From Hermodice carunculata (taxonomy: Eukaryota; Annelida; Polychaeta; Eunicida; Amphinomidae), in assembly GCA_964020975.1 (NCBI GenBank), contig OZ026616.1, positions 77,415,493-77,479,492 on the forward strand: DNA of 64,000 nucleotides. The letters run 5' to 3'. The notes below the pieces were generated by a model. It was not told the origin of the DNA and did not search any database. It saw nothing but the letters and a program-made list of their open reading frames with translations. Position numbers and translations under genes: made by a program. Numbering within the stretch: position 1 is the first letter of the stretch; every line of letters begins with the position of its first letter. Below are positions 1 to 12,491 of the stretch, one piece after another.

Positions 1-60
1 TATTTTTTTTAATTTGGACAGATACAATACAACTTCCGTGAAATAGACAAAAAAGCAACA

Positions 61-142
61 ACAACAACAACAACAAAAAAAAAAAAAAAAAAAAAAAAAA
101 CAAACAAACAAACAAACAAAAAAAAAGAAGAAGAAGAAGAAG
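61..142. repeat. A-rich low-complexity tract
   Basis: The tract runs CAA repeats, then a long A run, then CAAA repeats, then GAA repeats. It is simple-sequence DNA with no coding content. It could be an old retroposon tail, but no element body is recognisable on either side. Confidence 0.9.
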
Positions 143-1091
143 TCCCGAGAAACGCAAAACAATACTGACGCAGAGTAAATTTAGTTGTAAAAACAGGGAC
201 AATGTCAATAATGAGGATCCCCGTCCAACTCGAGCAAATCTTTCATCAATCAGTGCACTCTGATAGCGGGACTTGATCTGATCTTTTTCCCAGTACGTTT
301 TGCTCTTCCAGTAGTGCTTGCTCTCTTTTCTGCCATAGACCTTTACGTAATTAATCCCTACGGGCAACCAATGTCGATCTCTATGAGAGCCACGTAAGGT
401 AAATTACTGTGAGACAATATATTGACACTTCCTTGCTCAAAGTGGTCGTAATAGACAGGTAATTTTGTAATTTTATCGGTGCCTTGGTGACAACCAACGT
501 GCTAAGCAAAATGGCTGGGAACACAGTTTTGTCACATGAAGACCAGCATGATTCAATTTTGCTGCTTTGCATACCCACGCAACGCAAAGTGCGCAATCCA
601 ATTTTTGCAAAAGTACATAAACACGCTTTTCTTGTCCATAATTTTTGAATGGGAGCCTACATTTGCTCTGTCGTGCGCACGTATTTGTAAGCTGGTAAAG
701 GTACCAGAACTGTTAGCATCGCGAAATAAATCAGACTTGTCGGCTGATTCAGATATGACTTTTATCAAACATGAAAACGAGCGAAATGATAAATTCAACA
801 TACAACCAAGATAAACATATACGTATATAATTATGAAAACAAGCAATATACATATGTAATTATGAAAACAAGATATACTTGTACATATCATCATGAAAAG
901 AAATCAATGGCCAATAAAAAATGCCTCGTATTCCATTGGTCAAACCTGATCTTTTGTGTTAACGTAAGTCGTAAGCTTTTGCGATGCTAATGATCACTGA
1001 ATTTATTCCGAAAACTACTTTTTTTACACCGGGGAAGAGGGGCACACAAGAAGGAACGCGGCTATCATGATGTTAAAAATTGTATGCATTA
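143..1091. other. intergenic DNA, nothing recognised
   Basis: Only short frames on both strands, without recognisable motifs or convincing splice signals. The overlapping frames near 540-890 look like chance openings in AT-rich DNA. Confidence 0.6.
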
Positions 1092-1275
1092 TATACATTA
1101 GAATCTCCTATTAAGACCACACCGATAAACATACCTTTTCCATATTAAAGACCACCAATTTACAGATCCGTGTTTTTTTATCCAAATTAAATTATATCCC
1201 CATTAAGAACACCTCCATTGCGACCATATTTTTCAGTCCCTTAAGTGGTCTTAATAAGGAGATTCCACTGTATTG
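1092..1275. mobile_element. short inverted-repeat (MITE-like) element, copy 1
   Basis: The left end reads GAATCTCCTATTAAGACCAC (1101-1120). The right end, at about 1245-1265, is nearly its reverse complement (GTGGTCTTAATAAGGAGATTC). The flanking ATACA/TGTAT bases extend the inverted repeat to nearly 28 bp with mismatches. Diverged relatives lie at 33340-33445 and 53884-54024, so this is a dispersed family. It has no coding capacity. The class (MITE or fold-back element) is inferred. Confidence 0.65.
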
Positions 1276-1430
1276 CCAATTTGCTTTCGTCTAGAGGATG
1301 ACATTGATAGTAAGTCTGAAAATATCAAAATTATAAAAAAATATTTATAAATTTTGTTTGCAGTATTAATACCATCGCTTATCCTCTTTATAATCTCTTA
1401 CAATCGGCACCAACACCACCCAGCCACCGC

Positions 1431-1609
<179 letters not shown>

Positions 1610-1706
1610 TTTTCCATTAAACAATCTACGCAACAACATTTCATTTGTGCATTTACAAAGCCTTTATTTAATCTATTATTATTATCATCATCACCATCAT
1701 CGCTAT

Positions 1707-4008
1707 TATATACATTGTTCAGGTACTTAAAACAGAAATTCCCTACTGTATACTACACTGGTACTATTGTGTGTTGTCGTTTTGCTTGGTATTAATATTT
1801 CATGGAGATACGGTTGTAAAAATTTATGGGCCGACCCTCCTAATGATACCGTGTTCAGTTATCAGTGGTGACGATGCCTGCGGCGGTAGCTGTATAAACC
1901 AACATTTATAACATTCATCTGTTCGTGCAGACATGTGACAGAGGTCTTGAAAAGCAACCATTGTTTACAATTTGGTAGATGACAAGACAGGCGACCAAAG
2001 GACACAGCATGGATTGGGGAGGAGAGAAGCCTACGGCCTGCCGCTGTGAGCTTTCTCATAAAAAAGGCAACAACAGAAAAGTATCAATGTGGTCAAAAAA
2101 GTAATGCAAAATATTGGTGTAATTTGTATGCCAAGATCGCAAAATAAGTTCTCAAATTGTCATTTTTATAGATTTTGGACTTTCGGGTAGATAATATTAA
2201 AGTACAAACCACATTGACAGAGGGCCAAGCTAAGCTCAATAAATCTTATGCCAGAATGTTGAGCGGGAACTGATAAAAATAGTTCAGTTCGAACTCCCGA
2301 CGACCACACTTATTACTTGTGTCTTTTTTCAAGTCTGACAGCTATAAAGAAACATAAAATTAATTGTAGCAAACCCTAATTCCTAATTGAAATGCTAAAG
2401 ACATATACGTACACATTAAAAACCTATAACTTTACGCCATAGAATTACAATATTAAAAACGTTAATGCTTAAAAATGATCAACTAGCTATTTATGACTTG
2501 CATTTTTTATACTGGATTATTCATGAATGGACTTTAAGATAATTAATGTTACATAATGTTACATATTGAAAGTGTTTAGGCCCAATAAAAATTCTTGTTT
2601 ATCGTCATTTAAAAAAAAAATGCTAAGGGAAGGCGGGTCTTATTTTTATCCATAATTTATTCGAGTATAGATCAGGAATACGTCCCCAATATTTAATAAA
2701 ATGGAGACATGTTGCTCTTTATGATAGTTCTATGAACTGTAATAAATATTGGTACTCTTTCCTTTGCAGGTATTTCAGCACTGACATGTCTTTGTGATGG
2801 CATGGATGAACAATTAATCATAACAAAAGCTGATATAAAATCAAGGAGGCAATTTAATGACTTTATTCTCCAATCGGGTATTAGTTTTAAACGTTGCATG
2901 TACAACGATGTCGGCCGTAGTCTTACAGCAATATCTTGGGAATTTCATTCACAACTGTGATATAATCAAAAGGGATTTGGGTATTCTACTAGGGTTTCCT
3001 GTAAAATCCACTTTGTGCACATAGAGTCTTGAAAAAACAACAACAACATAATGAGTGTTCAAAATGGTACTTCTGTCTTCTCACATGCATGTGGGTCTGC
3101 AAATGTTACGGTACGATGTATCACACGAGTGAGACAAGCATCATATTAAATCGAAAAAGTGTTCATTTAATATTGTAGTCCCATGAATTTACAGGCAAAT
3201 CCATTGACAAGATTCATAAATGTTCATGCTTCAGATTGAAACAGTTCATTGCGACGCTCCGCCGAGCAGAGAACTGTTTGAAAGGAGAGCTGGGTGAATC
3301 TATCAACCTTGCCACAGTCAGGTGGAATTCTATTTGCCAAGAACGTGTAAGATTTTTATGCCAAAATGGTAAACGGGTTGTCTACGCTACGCCATTACAT
3401 TTATGATTAGTTTGCACGCCAAATACTGTACAAATCTGAAATATAAAATTGTCTTCATGTGGATCAAAAGTAATAATGTATTGGAACGATCTGCGGAACC
3501 TGCAGATCGATGATTGCTGTCGGCGGAACGGTTGTCATTTGTTGATCCGCACACTGGACAAACATGCGCCACGTGTATCATGTACGGCACAACATTCGTC
3601 GTTGCTATGGGAAAAAAATCCCGTCTGAGTTTTCACGGTTTTATCATCTTTTTTTCAACTGACATTGGGTAAAACACTAGGCTTTTAACCAATTGTGTAT
3701 TTGTTTTATACGCATACATAATATGTCTCTGTTTCTGTGCTTGCGTTGGTAATGGTTCACTTACGTCTACGAATGGGAAAAAGGATATCAAGCGGCAGAT
3801 CGATGGGAATGAAGAAGTTGACCAAAGGCAGGACCGTGGCGTAGGAATATGGAGCAATAGGAAAGAGACAGGAGAAAAATAATTTATGTGAAATTATTTA
3901 TAAGGTTGAGCCGTGGCATGTCCAAATTCAGTTTTTGTGTGTGTGTGTCTGTGAGTGCGCGTATGAAAGTTGTACAACAAGTCGCAAAACCAGGGTTTCG
4001 TGTGCAAA
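1707..4008. other. intergenic DNA, no gene seen
   Basis: AT-rich sequence with scattered short frames and nothing recognisable. Minor items are a perfect 8-bp-arm hairpin (CGATCTGC / GCAGATCG, 3487-3509), a short GT run near 3936-3947, and a single AAAACC-AGGGTTT palindromic motif near 3985-3998. That motif recurs in clusters at 5915-6052 and 38398-39003. Confidence 0.55.
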
Positions 4009-4485
4009 CTATCTTTTCTCATTTTTATAAATGACACAGTATTTCATGTACAAAACTCATTTTTCTCATATTTATACAACACCTCCGCATAATACACACA
4101 AACGTCGTCTTTTCGCAGACGATACAATATTTTGCGTTACCGCTGATAATCCTGATACTGCTGCAGAAAAAAAAAATGAATGACAACTTAGTTTCTGTTT
4201 CAGAAAGGTCCAACGACTGGCTTCTAACATTCAACCCAGACAAGACAACAGAAATGATTGTAAGTAGGAAAAGACAAACTAGGTGCCATCCTAACTTAAC
4301 GTATGAAGCAAAAATCATCGGAAAAGTACAGGAACATAAACACCTTGTGTTTTTATTTAAATCTGATTTAACCTGGTCTTCTCATATAAACACTGTATGC
4401 ACAAGAGCAGCGACAAATGGTTTGCATTTTTCGTAGTCTTCAATATCAACTAGACAAACGATTCAAGTACATCTTATAATGAGAT
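4009..4485 (+). mobile_element. LINE reverse transcriptase fragment (LINE-1 of this window, upstream half)
   Basis: Reading pieces give LSFLIFINDT, then the catalytic box FADDTIFCVTAD (FADD at 4112-4123). These are followed by the thumb-side motifs WLLTFNPDKTTEMIVSRKRQ and the HKHL...DLTWSSHIN block (4176-4436). This order is typical of jockey/CR1/L2-type LINE ORF2. An early stop and a poly-A frame slip interrupt it. The thumb stops at LQYQLDKRF and is followed by an unrelated tandem array. The C-terminal part resumes at 5400. Confidence 0.85.
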
Positions 4486-4589
4486 AACACGGTAAAAAAA
4501 AATCACAAAGAATGACCTTGAAATGTTCAAATCTTCAGATACCATGCATAAGCAATGGAAAAGAGATACCAGGGCCTATGCACGCAAAA

Positions 4590-5395
4590 TGTCTGTGGTG
4601 ACCTTGAAATTAGATCGAGGTCATTGTCCATCCTAACTGAACCAGACCATATCAAAAGTGTATAAGCTATGAAAGTTTCTTGATCCTAGCACACCTGGTT
4701 CTCCTGATATCGTGTGCAAGAATTTCCAAGTAAATTGAACCAGGTGACCTTAAAATTGAGTTAAGCTCGTTTTCCTTTAAACTTGAATTCACCTTTCGAA
4801 AGGGAGATCAACTGTAAACGTTTTGTGATCTTATCTTATCTGGTTCTTCTGATGTTCCTTTCTGATTTTTTTTTAATCGATTGACCCTGGTCATCTTGAA
4901 ATCTGGTCAAGGTCACTGTCCTACAAACCTGAGCTAGACGATCACAATGATGATTAACTGTGAAAGTCTTATGGTCCTTTCTTATCCAATTCTTAAGATC
5001 TCATGCACAATACATTCGTTAAAAAAAACAAATGCCTCTGGTGACCTTCAAAGTAGGTCAAGGTCACTGCCCTTGAAACTTGTCGTACACCCTTACAAGG
5101 GTAATCATCTGTTAATGTTTCATGATCCGTGCAATTCTGTTTCTTCTAATATTGCTTGCAAGAAATTCATACAGAATTGACCAAGGTGACCTTAAAGCTG
5201 GGTCAAGGTCATTGTCCTTCGAACTTGACGTAAACTTTAAACGAGCGATCAACTAAAAAAGTTTCATGATCTTAGTTTGTCTTGGTCTTCTGAAATCGCG
5301 CGCAACAAGAAAAGACACACGCACGGACGCACGGATGCACACACAGACGCTGGCGATAGCAAAACATCCCGGGCCTTTTTGGGCGAACAGGTAAA
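4590..5395. repeat. tandem array of ~146-bp units splitting a LINE
   Basis: The motif GGTGACCTT recurs at about 4597, 4743, 4889, 5040 and 5185, a spacing of 145-151 bp. Each unit also carries GGTCAAGGTCA(C/T)TGTCC, a strand-specific GATCAACTGT and a CATGATC block. The right edge is a GCACGGAC-type microsatellite (about 5313-5350) and a short C+G-rich tip (CCCGGGCC). The layout resembles the reverse-strand Helentron-like elements elsewhere in the window. No terminal hairpin could be identified, so the class is uncertain. Confidence 0.7.
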
Positions 5396-5399
5396 AACT

Positions 5400-5720
5400 A
5401 GTCATCATGTATAAAATATTAAACAAAACTGCACCCCAATACCTCCATAATCGATATGTAATGGTCGCTCTCATTCAAAATTATCTTCCATGCGGCTTTA
5501 GCAATGAAGATGTCTTTCACTATTCGCTAGAATGCCCATTGTATACCCCAGAGCTCAACGAAACGCCTAAGAAAACATAGTTATTCTTTCTACTTGCTTT
5601 ACTGCTGGAAGGCTACTTCATCGACCAGAATGGTGTCAAGATACTATAAAAATCGAAATTTATGAAGCTGGTATAAAGTTTATGCCAGATAAAAATCGTT
5701 TCAGTTAGCAGGTATTTTAC
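5400..5720 (+). mobile_element. LINE ORF2 C-terminal fragment (LINE-1, downstream half)
   Basis: Reads MYKILNKTAPQYLHN (from 5407) and ends with HYSLECPLYTPELN, the H-x3-ECP-x-Y pattern near the C-terminus of many jockey/CR1-like ORF2 proteins. About 90 residues that normally join this to the thumb at 4440 are missing, replaced by the tandem array. A probable 3' untranslated region continues to about 5900 and includes a G run (5847-5860). Confidence 0.7.
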
Positions 5721-5914
5721 ATCATCTTGAAACGTTGGCAACGGGAACGACACGGCAACAACTCAAGTGTGCTTACTATTTGTTGAATCCATGTGTTATC
5801 ACGCTTCTATATGTTCGTCCATGTCATGTCTTGTCCTGTGGTGCGGGGGGGGGGGGGAGGGTTATATAGGCTTCGCCTGCTCTGTCATTGCTATTGAAAA
5901 CAAAATATGCTTAA

Positions 5915-6052
5915 ACCAACCCTGGGATTCGTGATACAAGACCCAGCGTTTTGTTATGAAACTCTGAGTCAAAACCCTAAGTTATGTGATACAAAACGCT
6001 GGATTTTGTGACAAAATCCTGACATTTGTAGACAAAACCCTGGGTTTGTGAA
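5915..6052. repeat. cluster of palindromic AAAACCC-N-GGGTTTT motifs (cluster 1)
   Basis: About seven degenerate copies of the near-palindrome ACAAAACCCTGGGTTTTGT follow one another with short spacers, for example ACAAAACGCTGGATTTTGT and ACAAAACCCTGGGTTTGTG. It abuts the LINE 3' region on its left. The longer cluster is at 38398-39003. Confidence 0.75.
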
Positions 6053-6149
6053 TATACTTCCATGAGCGCGTGCCTGCGTTCGAGTTTATCGCGATGTGAC
6101 CCATAGGGGGTGTTTAAAGTGTGAAACCACACGTGATTCTGGGTGGGCT

Positions 6150-6310
6150 GATTGATTGATTGATTTTATTCAGGCTCATATAATTACATTGGATTGTAAT
6201 ACATACAATTAGTGTTGAAAAGAACCTAGGATGGCACCAGAAAGTTTTAACAACTTATTTTCATGGTGGTCCTAAAACTCATATCTGGATAAAATATACA
6301 CAGAAATTAA
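6150..6310 (-). mobile_element. possible retroposon 3' end with (AATC)n tail
   Basis: On the minus strand the sequence runs into GAGCCTGAATAAAATCAATC and ends in four AATC units. The AATAAA-like signal next to a short microsatellite tail resembles LINE/SINE 3' ends, including the (TTA)n end of the LINE at 36770. No coding part was found, so the family is unknown. Confidence 0.4.
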
Positions 6311-8154
6311 AATAGATTTCTCTCTCTCTATACATATATACATATAAAAAGAAACATGCAACAGTATCAGGTATAAGTAAAGGTATAAAACATTCGCCCA
6401 TCAATAAATATATATAAAACATTCCAGATATTATACCTGCGTCACGTTACCCTAAAACACACAAGCATAGTTGTATAAGAAGTTTCTATTTTCATTCTTG
6501 ACTTATTGTCCAGGGGGGGGGGGGAATTCAGTAAAATAGGTATAGTTTTTTTCTATAAAAAACCGTGCTCGCAAATGTTGCGCGCTTTTTTGTATATTGT
6601 GTGGGACTATCTTCCTGTTGCAAGTGTAAAATAAAACTCGGAACAGATGACTTGCTATTTGGTGATATGTCTTATATCAGATTTTTCAACGAGTCATTTT
6701 GAATTAAGAGTATTAGCATTTGGGGCCTGATGCCCGATACAACAAAATCCCCCCCCCCCCCCCCGTGTTATCTCACAATGCGCTATTATTTTTTCAACAG
6801 TCTGAGGGAAACACTTCATTACGTCTGATTATTTTACAAAGTGTGTCTATACATTTGAAAACTCATGCAAGCAATTTAGCGGTCTGCAGAAGTTTAGAAC
6901 GGGAGCGAAATGTCTATCGACCAGGCCTCGGTGAATTACACCCCTGACCACAAAAGTGAGTTGTGATAAGTCACCCGGCGCCTACCAGCCCCCTCCTCCC
7001 CGTCGATATCGTTAGCATTCGCCATCACTTCGGAGCACCGTCTGTATTGAGTGGGTGTTATGCCCTTAGCTCATTTAATGAATACTTTGTGACTAGCCAT
7101 GTACAATTTGAACAACTCCATTAATTTTACAATTTTAATTTTCACATTACGTGCCCTGATCTATACGCACAAACCCTGCTAATTTTGGTCATCCTATAGC
7201 TGAAAAAAGTAAAAGTGAGAAATACTAATGAGACTCTTTCCTTTTCCTCAAAACCGGTGATGGGGGGGGGGTCTTTGTTTGTTTTTGTTTTTGTTTTTTG
7301 TTTTTTCTTTTTTTTTGTTGTTTGTTTTTTGTTTCTGCTTTTTTTGTTTTTGTTTGTATTGTTTTGGTCTGCTTGATTCTTTGCTTTTAGGGTGGCGGTG
7401 GTACATTTTGGTAGGTGTAGATCTATATTTACTGGAAGTATCTGGAAATTGGATATTTCAGTTGTTATCTTACAAGTTTGTCGGATGTTTAAGGATGCAC
7501 AAATTCATACATGTGAAAATAAAGTAATTTACATGGTGTATGTATCTTTCACCACAATAAACATCACAAGTATTCTTTTAAATCTTGTAACTGCCTGATC
7601 AAAATTAAAGGGTTCAAGAAGGCAACAATACCAACATATCAGCTACATCTCTCTCCTCATAATTGGACCCATAGACTATTCAATAATCTTGACGAAAATC
7701 ACCAAAATATAATAGTGTTCAGTGTTGCAACATATTAAACAGTCTCTCCAACATTAACTTTTCAAAGTACTGCGCACAAATGTCTCGTAAACTTCACACG
7801 ATAACATCGGCACAACCACAGTTCATGTTGCGTTTACCCCAAGTTGGCTTCATTGACACACCATCTTTTCCAGTTTATGTCAGAAGGAATTCTTACAAGC
7901 GAAAGTTACACTGCAAACAACGCTCTACCACTCAGATGACCCCTGCACAATATTGCATATGTGTTGCGTTCTGGGACTTCCCCTTTGGCAATTCAACATC
8001 ACATAACAATCAGTTTCCTAAAATTGTTCTGTCAGCATCCACATAACAAACAATACACAAAAAATAAATGCCGCAAGCTCCATGTGCATCAACATTTTTT
8101 ATGTTAAGTGCATTTCAAGGTCTGCGACTCTTTTAGTGCTACATTTTGGCCTGA
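6311..8154. other. intergenic DNA with homopolymer runs
   Basis: Contains G runs (6511-6524 and 7262-7271), a C run (6749-6764) and a T-rich tract (7272-7375). An 88-codon frame (7780-8043) has no recognisable motif. No gene can be supported. Confidence 0.55.
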
Positions 8155-8224
8155 GTCAAGAGCTTTCCTCTGCGCGCTTTGGGTGCGATGCCAAAGCGCG
8201 CCGAGGAAAGCTGTTAACCTTGAC
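8155..8224. repeat. strong GCGCGC hairpin (fold-back repeat), locus 1
   Basis: Two 22-bp arms, 8161-8182 and 8191-8212, are inverted copies with one mismatch around an 8-base loop (GTGCGATG). Outside a short bulge GTCAAG (8155-8160) also pairs with CTTGAC (8219-8224). A related hairpin with the same AAGCGCGC core lies at 44264-44316, so this is a repeated fold-back sequence. Confidence 0.85.
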
Positions 8225-8611
8225 TATTATATTCTATGTAATTGTAGGCATGCTGCTACTTAATTGAAAGGTATTTTTTCCAAGGAAAATGTCTAGCACC
8301 TTTATTATAATTCAGAGTACTACGTGTTTTGTCGTTCGACATGAGTGGCAGTGGGAAATGAAGGAGTTAACACATGTGCCCAAAGTCAGCACATCACTTG
8401 GGTTTTCAAGCGAAGTTCCTGGTGAAAAAATCACCATTTTCAATGTTGAAATGTGGCCCGCGGACCAAGTGAAACTAGGTAGCGACCCACCCAAAGTACA
8501 CCCATAAACATGAGTAAGCTATGAATTGTTTAATAAAACTGGAATTTAATGGGACGGCATTCCTTTTTTAATTTTTAAAAATGAAACAAACCGCCAGAAA
8601 CCCAAATACAA

Positions 8612-8656
8612 AAAAAAACAAACAAACAAACAAACAAACAAACACACACAGACACA

Positions 8657-8695
<39 letters not shown>

Positions 8696-8806
8696 CCATA
8701 AACAAAAAAAAAACAATTTTGTAAATACAAATACAGATATTACACAATCCCTTTACTTCCCCTTCCCCTCCCCCTCCCCATTCACCCCCCCCCCCCCCAA
8801 AGAAAG
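8612..8806. repeat. (CAAA)n-(CA)n and pyrimidine-rich tract
   Basis: CAAA repeats pass into a CA run (to about 8692), then A-rich DNA, then CCCCTTCC-type pyrimidine-rich DNA with a C run near 8786-8798. Simple sequence without coding value. Confidence 0.9.
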
Positions 8807-9942
8807 GAAAAGGAAACACCGTGAAATACATGAATTAAAGTGTACGATCCATAATATAATAAATTAGCCCACGATAAAGCTACTATGTTTTGCCAACGGC
8901 AGAATGTTTTGGCAATCTTTCAATCAATATTCTTCTGACAAAGATGACCCCCATCGTGTTTCATGACCAACGGGGTCACATGATTTATTTCTAAAACACA
9001 ATACCCACCGGTATCTAGCATAAAATATGAAATTTTCTGCGCTCAAACCAGCAACGCGTATTAAGTTGAAAGTCGTCTGCTCAGTCATGCTTTGCTATGT
9101 TGGGGAATACAAAAACATGTATTCCATGGCGCGCCCAGGTGCAGGGGCTTGTTGAAAAATGCAACAGGCCTACTCGCCCACCTCTATGTTATTCTGTACA
9201 AATTGCTTGTGCTCTGTCATTATGAGTCAATACATTGTTATCTCGACATCACACATTGGCATGTTGTGTTGGTCCTCTGTGGCCATTGTGACCCAATAAC
9301 AAATTAGGGATCAAAAGTTAAATCAACTTGTTTGATCCTTAATTGCTCAATCCTGGATCTAATTAAGTATTTTAGAATAAACCAATATATGTTTCAATGA
9401 CTGTTGTGCAAAATATGTGATGAGCACCTCAGTATTATGATTTAATCTTAATTTGATCCAAGTGTCGTAGCCAGAGCTAAAGATAATTAGCCCTTGATCA
9501 AACTAAGATCGATTTCATAAAATGGAAATGTTAATCGCAAAGTTCATACTACAACTATAAACATACATTAGTTAATCCTGGAAGTTTTCATTAAATATTT
9601 GACCAAGGATTAAGTAGTTCATGTTCATAACAACATCAGTTTTAATTTTATGATCAAATTCAGAATCAAATAAAATGCTTTGAGTTTTCTACTGTTCCAA
9701 ATACACCCAAGAAAGAAGAAAAAAATTAATCATACATGAAGCAAGTGATAGGCTAGCTAACATACTGTTAACGCAGACATATTCAGAGCAGTGCAAAACT
9801 TCAGTGTTGAATCGAGACGATTCATCTGGAGACTGAGCACATGTTTATTCCATATTAATATGCTTCAAATAAAATTACGCGTCTTTGGTCTGCCTGTACT
9901 TATCAATTCACTGTGTCTCCTTTGCATGTTTTTGGGGGGTTA
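8807..9942. other. intergenic DNA, nothing recognised
   Basis: AT-rich unique-looking DNA; no convincing frame, element end or RNA gene seen. Confidence 0.5.

Positions 9943-9980
<38 letters not shown>
9943..9980. repeat. (CA)n microsatellite
   Basis: About 19 perfect CA dinucleotides. Confidence 0.95.
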
Positions 9981-9986
<6 letters not shown>

Positions 9987-10295
9987 CTATAACAGTAGGT
10001 TCCCTTTGCATGTATGTATGCAGTAAGCATTGGCTTATGGTAAAGGTGTGTGTACTTAATGCTAATATCTAAGTTGAGGTATAGTGCTCATGGTCAAATT
10101 GTATTATCGTTAACTGAAACTCATAGTCATTATTTTGTTTACTTATACTCATAGTATTTTTTTGTAGTCCTGTGCATCTTGTATGTTGTTTATTGTGTGT
10201 CTCCGTGTCTGAAGAACGCCCACATTAGTCAACTTTATTGTATTATTGGGCTATCCAGGGAAAATAAATACGTTTTAAACTAAAATCAAGGAAGG

Positions 10296-10870
<575 letters not shown>

Positions 10871-10962
<92 letters not shown>
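10871..10962. repeat. (AAT)n microsatellite
   Basis: About 30 AAT units directly abutting the 5' tip of element A. Insertion of A into a TTA-rich stretch is plausible, as for the element at 36799. Confidence 0.95.
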
Positions 10963-10964
<2 letters not shown>

Positions 10965-11885
10965 ATCATTTATGTGTGTAAACCATGTCATCATTAGATG
11001 ACACAAATTATCCTTGCCTAGAGTTCCGTTCCTGTTCCAATCAAACCTTGAATAAGTTAAACCTGCTCAGGCGTGTGCTCGAAATTCACAAAACAATTTA
11101 AGTACCCTCTTCCCTAAAATGGAAAGAAACATTGCATTGTGTTGTAAATACATTTATTCAACCTGGATTGCCTTGTAGCTATGCAATATAACTAATGTAC
11201 AGGCTTTCCAGACGAACAAGACACACATTCAATATGTACAAAACACACAGTAGAGACATAGGTTCAAAAATAAAAAATCTCAAAGTATAACACAATACAA
11301 AAGTAATGCAGCTTCCCCATTCATTAAGCATTTAACTGCAATTTGTATTCCCGGGGTCCGCGCGTGCGTACAAAAGTTGGTCAAGAATACCAGGACACGG
11401 ATTACCCTTAGGGCTGTACATCGGGTGTTATGGCGGCACCTTCACGCCTCACCCGCATTATTGAACTACATTTGGGCGTGTTCTTTATACCGTGGTCCCC
11501 CGAGTCAAAATTCAAATCGTTTGAAGGTACAGATAAATACTTATATGAATAGCCCTTCGTTGGGAAAATTATCCATGTCGGGACTTCCTTGAAGTGATAT
11601 TGAATCTTTTTTTCCTTTTATGCCCCACTGGGCATACAATAACTCTCTGTATAAAAAATGGAATATTTTAAGGTAATAATCACGATGAAGACTGAAAGAA
11701 GAGTGGGATTTATATTAACTCCCGGGGCTAAAACTAAAGCAACATTCCTCAATAGTTTGGAGCAATAAAAAGCATAACTTGTGCAACCAAAGAAAATTTG
11801 GCCAGTTGTATCAAATGGATGTTCACATTAAAAAGCGGGATCTGGGATTATGTGGACACTATCCAAGTCAGAATGTAAACAAGAA
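10963..11885. other. intergenic DNA
   Basis: No gene seen. ACATTTATTCAACCTGGATT near 11150 resembles the 34-bp insertion found inside a LINE at 35385. TATGCCCCACTGGGCATA (11618-11635) is a short hairpin. Confidence 0.5.
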
Positions 11886-12491
11886 CTAGAAAAGATAATT
11901 TGCTGCATAGCAAATCAGTGTGTGTGTCTTGGTATGGCAATGTTCAACTGTTCCATAACACAGGAGTAGAAGTTGAAGTGGCATCTCTGTATATTAAAGC
12001 TTTGAAGTTATTCAAGATTTAAAATTTATAATGGTGCTATTTAGCATAATTCAAATTGCTACAACTATTGTTTTTAATTCATTAGGTGCACAATGGTCAA
12101 CAACCCCAGAGTAGAAGTTGGAGTTGGAATGACATCTCTATGTATTATAGTGTTGAAGATATTCAAGATTGAAAATTTCGAATACTGCTAATTCGCATAA
12201 TTTACATTCCTACAACTTTTGTTTTAGATTCATCACATGCGCAAGGGTCACTAACACCCAGTAATAGTTGAAATGACATCTCTATCTAAAAGAATTTTGA
12301 AGATATTCCAGTTTTAAAATTTCGAATACTGCCAATAAGCATAACTTAGATTGCTACAATTTTTGTTTTAGATTCATTAGATGCACAATGGTCAATAACC
12401 CCCTAGTAGAAGTTGAAAATTCACTGGTAAAGCAGAAAGTAAGAAAGAATTTTATGAAAAGCAGAAAAGTGTGTGTTGACACACACACTTT
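11886..12491 (-). mobile_element. family 1 Helentron-like element B (complete, type-2 ends)
   Basis: Complete on the minus strand. The 5' tip is the near-palindrome at 12466-12491 (AAAGTGTGTG...CACACTTT). Then come a short GAAA-type stretch and three core units carrying GATATTCAAGATT and GCATAATTT. The 3' part has ACACACACACTGATTTGC, a hairpin (11897-11916) and the terminus CTAG (11886-11889). The type-2 5' tip GTGTGTGT matches the ACACACAC beside the 3' hairpin. No coding sequence, so it is non-autonomous. It adjoins the 3' region of a reverse-strand LINE. Confidence 0.75.
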
